A stretch of 64,000 nt of DNA, taken from positions 558,001 to 622,000 of the forward strand of contig NZ_CP127295.1 of the NCBI RefSeq assembly GCF_030285665.1. The letters are read 5' to 3'. This DNA comes from Amycolatopsis mongoliensis. Lineage in GTDB: Bacteria > Actinomycetota > Actinomycetes > Mycobacteriales > Pseudonocardiaceae. Under the pieces are notes generated by a model. It made no database searches. It was not told where the DNA came from and saw only the letters and a list, made by a program, of their open reading frames with translations. A program made the translations under genes and the position numbers. Positions 57,709 through 64,000 of this stretch are shown here, piece after piece (within the stretch, counting starts at the first letter, position 1; each line of letters starts with the position of its first letter).

Positions 57709-58941
57709 ATGAGCCTTGGCGATGAACGGGAGCTTGTGCCGCTGGGAGCCGGCTTCGACGTGGCGAAGCGGGGATACAGCCGAGCGCAGGTCGACGAGCA
57801 CCTCGAACGGCTGGACGCCGACCTGAAGATGCTCACCGCGGATCGGGACGCCGCCATCGCACAGGCCGGTGACCTGGCCCGGCAGCTGGAGATCGCGCGC
57901 GGCGAGATCGCGGACCTGCGCGGGCAGGTCGACCGGCTGGCGCAGCCGCCGACGAGCGTCGAAGGCCTGTCCGAGCGGCTGCAGCGGATGCTGCGCCTCG
58001 CGCAGGACGAATCGGCCGACACGCGCGCTCGCGCCGAAGCCGAGGCCGGGCACATCCGGGCCAAGGCCGAAACGGACGCGAGCGCCATGCGTGCCCGCTA
58101 CGAGCAGCTGCTCACCGAGCTCGACCTGCGCCGCAAGGAGATGGAGGCGGAGCACCGCAAGGTGCTGGAGGACGCCCGCGCGCAGGCCAAGGAGATCACC
58201 GACAAGGCCGAGGCGGAGCGCACGCGGCTCGACACCGAGTCGGCGGACCGGCGCACCAAGGTCGAAGAGGACTTCGAGATCGCGATGGCCTCGCGCCGCA
58301 CCGAGGCGATGCGCGTGCTGGCCGAGCAGGAGGCGGCGAGCAAGGCCGAGGCCGCCCGCCGCGTCCAGGAAGCGACGCAGGACGCCGCCGACATCCGCGC
58401 GAAGGTCCTCGAAGAGGAGAAGGCCGCGAAGGCCGACATCGACCGCCGTCAGCGGGAGTCGGTCGCGGAGGCGAACAAGCGCCGCCAGGACTCGATCACC
58501 GAGGCGAACGCCCGGCTCGCGGAGGCCGCCGACGAGGCGCGGCGCCGCGTGACGACGGCGACCGAGGAGTCGAACCGGCGGATCACCCAGGCCAACGAGC
58601 GCGTCGACGCCCTGCGCAAGGTACGCGGCGGGCTGGCCGAGCAGGTCCGCGCGGCGCGGGCGGTGCTGGCCGAGGCGCACACCGTCCTCGGTGACGAGGT
58701 CAAGGTGCCCGCGGACGTCACGGCCGACCTGAAGGCCGAAGACCTGAAGGCGGACAAGCCGGCGGCCGACACCGGGAAGACGACGCCGGTGGGCGACGTC
58801 GAGGAGACCATCCGGATCAAGGCGTCCGACGTCCCGAAACCGCAGCCGGCCGCCAAGCAGCCGACCCCCAAGCAGGCGGCCAAGCCCGCGCCGAAGCCGA
58901 CTCCGCGGCCAAGCGGAGCGCAGAAAGCGACTGGCGAGTAA
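57709..58941 (+). CDS. DivIVA-like coiled-coil cytoskeletal protein
   Basis: 410 aa. N-terminal DivIVA-type segment FDVAKRGYSRAQVDEHLERLDAD (about 15-37), then a coiled coil from about 45 to 325 (ARAEAEAGHIRAKAETDASAM, heptads rich in Ala/Glu/Arg), and a Lys/Pro/Ala tail (PKPQPAAKQPTPKQAAKPAP). Similar proteins (Scy/FilP class) organise tip growth. The organisation, not sequence identity, supports this. Confidence 0.85.
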   Translation: MSLGDERELVPLGAGFDVAKRGYSRAQVDEHLERLDADLKMLTADRDAAIAQAGDLARQLEIARGEIADLRGQVDRLAQPPTSVEGLSERLQRMLRLAQDESADTRARAEAEAGHIRAKAETDASAMRARYEQLLTELDLRRKEMEAEHRKVLEDARAQAKEITDKAEAERTRLDTESADRRTKVEEDFEIAMASRRTEAMRVLAEQEAASKAEAARRVQEATQDAADIRAKVLEEEKAAKADIDRRQRESVAEANKRRQDSITEANARLAEAADEARRRVTTATEESNRRITQANERVDALRKVRGGLAEQVRAARAVLAEAHTVLGDEVKVPADVTADLKAEDLKADKPAADTGKTTPVGDVEETIRIKASDVPKPQPAAKQPTPKQAAKPAPKPTPRPSGAQKATGE

Positions 58942-59033
58942 CCTTCCACCCGACACGGGCGCGGACGAGCCTGCGCGGTCGGTACCGACGGGCTATCGTC
59001 CCTGCTCACGCGGGATCACCTGGAGGTTTGCGC

Positions 59034-59486
59034 ATGGGTGCGGCATATCGGACCGTGGTGGTGGGCACGGACGGCTCGGAGTCCTCGTTCGCGGCGGTGG
59101 ACCGCGCGGCGGCGGTGGCCGGCGACGCGGGCGCCACGCTCGTCATCGCGTGTGCGTTCTACCCGGCCAGCAAGTCCGACGTCGACAAGGCCCAGGACGT
59201 CCTCGGCGACGAGGCGTACCAGGTCGTCGGCTCGGCCCCGGCCGAGGACACCCTGCAGTCGGCGCGGGACCGGGCGGTGCGGGCCGGCGCGGAGAAGATC
59301 GACACGATCGCGGTGAAGGGCGACCCGGTCGACTCGCTGCGCAAGGTCGTGCACGAGCGCGAGGCCGACCTGCTCGTGGTCGGCAACCGCGGGCTGAACA
59401 CGATCGCCGGCCGGATCCTGGGCTCGGTGCCGGCGGAGGTGGCGCGCAAGTCCGGCGTGGACGTGCTGATCGTCCACACGACCTGA
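59034..59486 (+). CDS. Universal stress protein UspA
   Basis: 150 aa from ATG 59034 (GGAGG 7 bases upstream; TTG 59028 is less likely). ATP-binding pattern G2xG9xG(S/T): VVGNRGLNTIAGRILGSV, with start YRTVVVGTDGSESS. Such proteins bind ATP. It ends 4 bp before the adenylate cyclase. Confidence 0.92.
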   Translation: MGAAYRTVVVGTDGSESSFAAVDRAAAVAGDAGATLVIACAFYPASKSDVDKAQDVLGDEAYQVVGSAPAEDTLQSARDRAVRAGAEKIDTIAVKGDPVDSLRKVVHEREADLLVVGNRGLNTIAGRILGSVPAEVARKSGVDVLIVHTT

Positions 59487-59490
59487 GCTC

Positions 59491-60603
59491 GTGACGGATT
59501 CGAGCGAAGAGCTCCAGCAACGGCTCGAACGCGTCCTGCTCGGCGGCCGGCGGAAGTACACGCGGCTCGAAGTGGCCGAAAAGGCCGGCGTGCCCGAAGA
59601 ACGGTCACGCCGGCTTTGGCGCGCCCTGGGGTTCGCGACGGTGGGCGACGACGAGGTCGTCTTCACCGACGCGGACGTCGAGGCGATGCGGACGGCGGAC
59701 CAGCTCGTCCAGTCGGGGCTGATCGATCCGAGCATCGAGGTGTCGGTGACGCGCGCGCTCGGCCAGCACCTGTCGCGGCTGGCCGAGTGGCAGGTCGACA
59801 TGCTCTGGGAGCTGATCAAGGAGCAGCCGGAGCTGGGACGCAGCGAGCGCCAGGTGGCCCGCCTGGTCGACCGGCTGCTGCCGGAGCTCGAGCAGGTGCA
59901 GAACTTCGTCTGGCGCCGGCACCTGGCGGCGTACGCGGGCCGGGCGTTCGCGGCGCCGGACGAGAACCTGGAGGCGCGCACCGAAGTGGTCGGGTTCGTC
60001 GACATGGTCGGCTACACGCGCCTGACCCGCCAGATCGACGAGGAGGAGCTGAGCCGGGTGCTCGACGCGTTCGAGCTGCTCGCGGCGGAGACGATCGCCG
60101 AGCACCACGGCCGCGTGGTGAAGATGATCGGCGACGAGGTCCTGTTCGTGGCGGACGCGGCGGTCGACGCGGCGGAGATCGCCCTGGCACTGACGGAGCG
60201 GACGTCGGCGGACGAGAGCCTCCCCGCGGTCCGCGCGGGGATGGCTTCGGGCCGGATCTTGTCGCGCTTCGGCGACGTGTACGGATCGGTGGTCAACCTG
60301 GCGGCCCGCCTGACGTCGGTGGCCCGCCCGGGCACGATCCTGGTGGACCGGGAGCTGGCTTCGCAGCTTTCGGAGGAGAAGGCGTACGAGCTGCGGCCGC
60401 GTCGACCGGTGACGGTCCGCGGCTACAACCGCCTCCGCCCGGCGGCGCTGCGGCGGGCCGCCGAGGCGCCGGCGGGGATGTTCGCGAGCTCGCAGCAGCT
60501 GGCGGCGGAGATGCTGGGTCTCACGGACCCGGCTGCCGGGCCGGCCGCCGAGGAGGAGGCCGAGGCGCGCCCCCGTCGCCGGCGGCGAGGGCGCATCCGC
60601 TGA
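59491..60603 (+). CDS. Class III adenylate cyclase
   Basis: 370 aa from GTG 59491. N-terminal 155 residues have a MerR-like motif (YTRLEVAEKAGVPEERSRRLWRALGF) and an inhibitory helical domain, as in mycobacterial Rv2212. Catalytic domain: metals D171 (GFVDMVGYTRL) and D215 (MIGDEVLFV), and VNLAARL with the transition-state Asn and Arg. It makes cAMP. A basic C-terminus (RPRRRRRGRIR). Confidence 0.9.
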   Translation: MTDSSEELQQRLERVLLGGRRKYTRLEVAEKAGVPEERSRRLWRALGFATVGDDEVVFTDADVEAMRTADQLVQSGLIDPSIEVSVTRALGQHLSRLAEWQVDMLWELIKEQPELGRSERQVARLVDRLLPELEQVQNFVWRRHLAAYAGRAFAAPDENLEARTEVVGFVDMVGYTRLTRQIDEEELSRVLDAFELLAAETIAEHHGRVVKMIGDEVLFVADAAVDAAEIALALTERTSADESLPAVRAGMASGRILSRFGDVYGSVVNLAARLTSVARPGTILVDRELASQLSEEKAYELRPRRPVTVRGYNRLRPAALRRAAEAPAGMFASSQQLAAEMLGLTDPAAGPAAEEEAEARPRRRRRGRIR

Positions 60604-60610
60604 CCAGGCG

Positions 60611-61660
60611 TCAGGCGTCGAAGTCGACCGTGATCGTCTCCGAGACCGGGTAGGACTGGCACGTCAGCACGAAGCCCGCCTCGACCTCGGCCTCCTCCAA
60701 CGCGAAGTTGCGCCGCAGATCGACCTTGCCGTCCGTCACCCGGGCCCGGCACGTGCCGCACACCCCGCCCTTGCAGGCGAACGGCAGGTCCGGCCGGAAA
60801 CGCTGGGCGCCGTCCAGCACCGAGGAAGACCGCGGCAGCGTCATCGTGCTCGCGCGGCCGTCCAGGACCACCTTCACCTCGGACGACTCCCCCGCGACCG
60901 ACGGGTCCTCGTGCGTCACCGGCGCAGGCGGCGTGTCGACGTAGAACAGCTCCTGGTGGATCCGCGCGCGGGGCACCTCCAGGGACGCCAGCAGCTCCTG
61001 CGCGCCCGTCACCATCTCGAACGGCCCGCACAGCCACCAGTGGTCCACCGAGGACACCGGGATCAGCGTGTCGAACAGCGTCCGCAGCTTCGGCACGTCC
61101 AGGCGCCCGGTGAACAGCTCCGCCTCGCGCGGCTCGCGCGACAGCACGTGGATCAGCTCCAGCCGCGACGGCGCCCGGTCCTTCAGGTCCGCCAGCTCGT
61201 CCGCGAACATCACCGTGTCCGTTCGGCGGTTTCCGTACAGCACCGTCACCGTCGCGTCCGGTGTCGCCAGCAGCGACGACACGATCGACAGCACCGGCGT
61301 GATGCCCGAACCCGCCGCGATCAGGACGTGGTGGCCGCCTTCCGACAGGTCCGGGGTGAACGACCCGGTGGGCGTGGCCACCTCGATCGTGTCCCCCGGG
61401 CGGACCTCGTTCACCAGCCAGGACGAGAACAGGCCGTCCGGGACCAGGCGGACGCCCACCCGGGGCGCCGTGCCCGCCGCCGCGCAGATCGAGTACGACC
61501 GGCGCTCGTCCCGGCCCGCCACCGACCGGCGCAGCGTCAGCGACTGACCCGGCTTGAACGCGAACTCGGCGGACAAGGGAGCGGGCACGTCGAACGTCAC
61601 CGCGACCGCGTCCTCGCACAACCGCGTGACGCCCGCGACCTTCAGGGGGTGAAACGCCAC
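60611..61660 (-). CDS. paaE: Phenylacetyl-CoA epoxidase reductase PaaE
   Basis: 349 aa from GTG 61660 (SD AAGGAGA). FAD domain (RRSYSICAAA), NAD site (HHVLIAAGSGITPVLSIV), and a C-terminal 2Fe-2S ferredoxin with CKGGVCGTCRARV and CQSYP. It passes electrons from NADPH to PaaA. Last in the operon, one base after the PaaD stop. Confidence 0.94.
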   Translation of the reverse strand: MAFHPLKVAGVTRLCEDAVAVTFDVPAPLSAEFAFKPGQSLTLRRSVAGRDERRSYSICAAAGTAPRVGVRLVPDGLFSSWLVNEVRPGDTIEVATPTGSFTPDLSEGGHHVLIAAGSGITPVLSIVSSLLATPDATVTVLYGNRRTDTVMFADELADLKDRAPSRLELIHVLSREPREAELFTGRLDVPKLRTLFDTLIPVSSVDHWWLCGPFEMVTGAQELLASLEVPRARIHQELFYVDTPPAPVTHEDPSVAGESSEVKVVLDGRASTMTLPRSSSVLDGAQRFRPDLPFACKGGVCGTCRARVTDGKVDLRRNFALEEAEVEAGFVLTCQSYPVSETITVDFDA

Positions 61661-61661
61661 C

Positions 61662-62150
61662 TCAGATCTCCTTGACCTGTTCGAACGGTTCGGCACACGC
61701 ACGGCAGCGCCGCAGCGCCTTGCACGCCGTCGCGCCGAAGCGGGACTGCTCCTCCGTGTCCGTGGAACCGCAGTGGGGGCAAGAAACCCGGGAAACCGGC
61801 GCCGTCAGCGTCAGCGGGATCGGCCCCGACCGCCGCGGTGCCGCGCCCGGCGGGGCGATCCCGGCCGAGGCCAGCTTCCGGCGCCCCGAAGCCGAAATCC
61901 AGTCCGACGACCAGGCCGGTGACAGCTGCGTCCGGATCTCGACGTCGGCGAAGCCCGCCGAAACCAGCGCGTGCTCCAGGTCGTCGCGCATGGTGTCCAT
62001 CGCCGGGCAGCCGGTGTACGTCGGCGTGATCGCGACGACCACGCGCCCGCCTTCTTCGGACACCGAACGCAGCACGCCCAGGTCCGCGAGCGTCAGCATC
62101 GGCAGCTCGGGGTCGGTGACCGTGGCCGCGACGGCCGCCGCGGTCACCAC
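61662..62150 (-). CDS. paaD: Phenylacetyl-CoA epoxidase subunit PaaD
   Basis: 162 aa from GTG 62150 (GTG 62147 overlaps the PaaC stop as GTGA). DUF59 domain: VTDPELPMLTLADLGVL, ITPTYTGCPAMDTM, then a zinc motif CPHCGSTDTE...CKALRRCRAC. PaaD helps assemble iron-sulfur cofactors of the complex. Confidence 0.93.
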   Translation of the reverse strand: MVTAAAVAATVTDPELPMLTLADLGVLRSVSEEGGRVVVAITPTYTGCPAMDTMRDDLEHALVSAGFADVEIRTQLSPAWSSDWISASGRRKLASAGIAPPGAAPRRSGPIPLTLTAPVSRVSCPHCGSTDTEEQSRFGATACKALRRCRACAEPFEQVKEI

Positions 62151-63001
62151 TTCGCGTCCGGCATCGCCCGGGCGACGCTCTGCAGCTCCGCCAGCAGGAA
62201 CCCCATCTGCTCGGTGTGCACGCCGTCGCGGCCGGTCCGCCCGGAAACCCCGGCGAGCTCCCCCGAAGACGGCCGCACCAGCGTCGCCGCCGCCAGGGCC
62301 TGGTCCAGCACCGCGTCGAACTCCGGCCGCAGCGAGGCCGCGTCCACCAGCTCCACCGGGTGCGTGCGGAACAGCTCCCCCACGTACGGCCAGACCGCGT
62401 CGAGCCCCTCCTGCATCCGCTCGTGCGACACCGGCGTCCCGTCGCCCAGGCGGACCAGCCACTGCGCCGCGTAGTCGCGGTGGTAGGTCACCTCCTTGAC
62501 GCCCTTGTCCGCGATCGCGGCCAGCACCGGGTCCACCGCCGGCACGAGCCGCTGCAGCAGCGCGAGGCGCCACGTCGAGAACACGAACAGCCGGGCGATC
62601 AGGTGCCCGAAGTGACCGCCGCCCAGCTCGGCGAGCCGGACGTTGCGGAACTCGTTCTCGGCGCGGAAGAACGCGAACGAATCCTCCGAGCGCGAAGAGC
62701 CGTCGGCCTTGCCGGCGCGCGCGAGCAGCAGCCGCGCCTGGCCGAGCAGGTCGAGGCCGATGTTCGCGATCGCGACCTCGTCCTCCAGCTCGGGCGCGTG
62801 GGTGCACCACTCCTGCAGCCGGTGGGAGAAGACCAGCGCGTCGTCGCCCAGCATCAGGCAGTACGCCGCCAGCCGGTCACCGTCCACACCGGACGGCACG
62901 GACGTGTCCACTCCGGACAGCGGGTCCTCGAAGCCGGTGCCGAACGCCCAGCGCGTGTCGTTCTCCTCGGTCAGCGACTCGTACACGTTGTCGAAACTCA
63001 T
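62144..63001 (-). CDS. paaC: Phenylacetyl-CoA epoxidase subunit PaaC
   Basis: 285 aa from ATG 63001, ATGA overlap with paaB. Ferritin-like structural subunit: LMLGDDALVFSHRLQEWC, IGLDLLGQARLLLARAG, RAENEFRNVRLAEL, KEVTYHRDYAAQWLVRLGDGT. It scaffolds PaaA and lacks full metal ligands. Confidence 0.94.
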   Translation of the reverse strand: MSFDNVYESLTEENDTRWAFGTGFEDPLSGVDTSVPSGVDGDRLAAYCLMLGDDALVFSHRLQEWCTHAPELEDEVAIANIGLDLLGQARLLLARAGKADGSSRSEDSFAFFRAENEFRNVRLAELGGGHFGHLIARLFVFSTWRLALLQRLVPAVDPVLAAIADKGVKEVTYHRDYAAQWLVRLGDGTPVSHERMQEGLDAVWPYVGELFRTHPVELVDAASLRPEFDAVLDQALAAATLVRPSSGELAGVSGRTGRDGVHTEQMGFLLAELQSVARAMPDAKW

Positions 63002-63354
63002 ATGTGCGGCACCTCCTCGGGGATGTCGTAGAACGTCGGGTGCCGGTAGACCTTGTCGCCGCTCGGCGCGAAGAACGGGTCCTTCTCGTCCGGCGACGAC
63101 GCGGTGATGTCCGAAGCCCGCACGACCCAGATCGACACGCCTTCGTTGCGGCGGGTGTAGAGGTCGCGCGCGTGGTGCAGCGCCATCTGGTCGTCGGCCG
63201 CGTGCAGCGACCCGACGTGCACGTGGTTCAGCCCGCGCTTGCCGCGGACGAACACCTCGTACAGCGGCCAGTCGTGCTTGACCGGGCCGGGAGCGGCGGG
63301 AACGCCCTCCAGCGGGACGGCCCCGTGGCCGCCTTCGGCAGTCAGGTCGCTCAC
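62998..63354 (-). CDS. paaB: Phenylacetyl-CoA epoxidase subunit PaaB
   Basis: 118 aa from GTG 63354, GTGA overlap with paa[49 protein letters not shown] and [20 protein letters not shown] are signatures of PaaB, which bridges PaaAC dimers. Confidence 0.95.
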   Translation of the reverse strand: MSDLTAEGGHGAVPLEGVPAAPGPVKHDWPLYEVFVRGKRGLNHVHVGSLHAADDQMALHHARDLYTRRNEGVSIWVVRASDITASSPDEKDPFFAPSGDKVYRHPTFYDIPEEVPHI

Positions 63355-64000
63355 TTCCGCTCCTCCTTCTTGGCCGCGTGCGCCACCGCGGCTTCGCGGA
63401 CCCAGGCACCTTCTTCGTGCGCGCGGCGCCGGTGCGCGATCCGCGAAGCGTTGCACGGGCCGTTGCCCTTCAGCACGTTCTTGAACTCGTCCCAGTCCAC
63501 CGCGCCGAAGTCGTAGTGCTCCCGCGAGGCGTTCCACTTGAGGTCGGGATCGGGGAACGTGACGCCGAGGGCGGCGGCCTGCGGCACGGACATGTCGACG
63601 AAGCGCTGCCGCAGCTCGTCGTTGGTGTGGCGCTTGACCTTCCACGCCATCGACTGCGCGGTGTTCGGCGAGTCGGCGTCCGGCGGGCCGAACATCATCA
63701 ACGACGGCCACCACCAGCGGTTCACGGCCTCCTGGACCATCTCCCGCTGCTGCTCGGTGCCCTTCATCATCGTCATCAGCAGCTCGAACCCCTGCCGCTG
63801 GTGGAAGGACTCCTCCTTGCAGATGCGGATCATCGCCCGCGCGTACGGCCCGTAGGACGACCGGCAGAGCGGCACCTGGTTGCAGATCGCCGCGCCGTCG
63901 ACCAGCCAGCCGATCACGCCGACGTCGGCGAAGGTCAGCGTCGGGTAGTTGAAGATCGACGAGTACTTCTGCTTGCCGTTGATGAGCTTGTCGGTCAGGT
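63351..64000 (-). CDS. paaA: Phenylacetyl-CoA epoxidase catalytic subunit PaaA (5' end outside window)
   Basis: The C-terminal about 216 residues, stop at 63351; the start lies beyond base 64000. The part includes [17 protein letters not shown] (metal-binding helix ExxH of the diiron site), [28 protein letters not shown], and [23 protein letters not shown]. PaaA inserts oxygen into phenylacetyl-CoA to give the 1,2-epoxide. First of paaABCDE. Confidence 0.95.
   Translation of the reverse strand, partial: LTDKLINGKQKYSSIFNYPTLTFADVGVIGWLVDGAAICNQVPLCRSSYGPYARAMIRICKEESFHQRQGFELLMTMMKGTEQQREMVQEAVNRWWWPSLMMFGPPDADSPNTAQSMAWKVKRHTNDELRQRFVDMSVPQAAALGVTFPDPDLKWNASREHYDFGAVDWDEFKNVLKGNGPCNASRIAHRRRAHEEGAWVREAAVAHAAKKEERK

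Overview
The window is very GC-rich actinobacterial DNA with GTG starts, dense ATGA/GTGA gene overlaps and classic Shine-Dalgarno sites. An F420-dependent oxidoreductase, ethylmalonyl-CoA enzymes, an aerobic phenylacetate operon and an Actinomycete Integrative and Conjugative Element (AICE) together suggest Pseudonocardiales, most likely an Amycolatopsis-like organism. The genus is inferred from gene content, not proven. No tRNA, rRNA or CRISPR array was seen.

Layout. 1-1.3 kb: end of a flavin monooxygenase and a GNAT acetyltransferase. 1.36-14.47 kb: a secreted GH18 chitinase gene with two DasR-like operator palindromes is cut in two by a 12,066-bp AICE. A 15-bp direct repeat (2214-2228 and 14280-14294) flanks the element, and the reading frame continues exactly across it. 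The element carries a leftward pSAM2-style operon (Pra-like activator, small genes, Xre, FtsK/TraB-type translocase, RepSA-type HUH initiator, excisionase, integrase). A divergent GntR/KorSA-like repressor with a YdcF-like partner faces it across two operator copies. The right arm holds a compositionally different cargo pair, DUF262 plus HEPN, then a GNAT gene and a gene-free end full of repeats.

14.5-30 kb: housekeeping and accessory chromosome: LysR/DUF427, a HAD phosphatase, two methyltransferases, enoyl-CoA hydratase, an ABC ATPase, a cysteine dioxygenase/rhodanese pair behind a probable cysteine leader peptide, an LLM oxidoreductase, glycogen phosphorylase, a zinc metalloprotease lipoprotein, a YbbN-like thioredoxin-TPR protein, a thiamine-binding protein, MarR and DUF3817. 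30-41.2 kb: a mannoside-use locus with two secreted GH92 alpha-mannosidases facing a LacI-manA-ABC sugar transporter operon. Three copies of a GACAAC/GTTGTC palindrome sit at the points where LacI control is expected. 41.4-48.3 kb: a cyclase-homology protein, a LytS/LytTR two-component system and two SSS monocarboxylate symporters, each with a small membrane partner. 48.4-51.9 kb: a PEP-mutase-family protein, an AhpD-like protein, a divergent PdxR/MocR regulator, a 21-bp tandem repeat and a secreted cyclophilin. 52.1-57.6 kb: meaB, acetyl-CoA acetyltransferase, methylmalonyl-CoA epimerase, TetR/SPW and crotonyl-CoA carboxylase/reductase, a partial ethylmalonyl-CoA/methylmalonyl-CoA module that fits acetate uptake by the symporters upstream. 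57.7-60.6 kb: a DivIVA-like coiled coil, UspA and a class III adenylate cyclase. 60.6-64 kb: paaABCDE, every junction overlapping or within a few bases, running off the right edge.

The most interesting signals are the AICE site inside a chitinase gene rather than a tRNA, and the DUF262-HEPN cargo. The HEPN protein keeps the R-x4-H nuclease motif and ends in what looks like an EF-Tu domain-II barrel, so it may be a translation-directed RNase.
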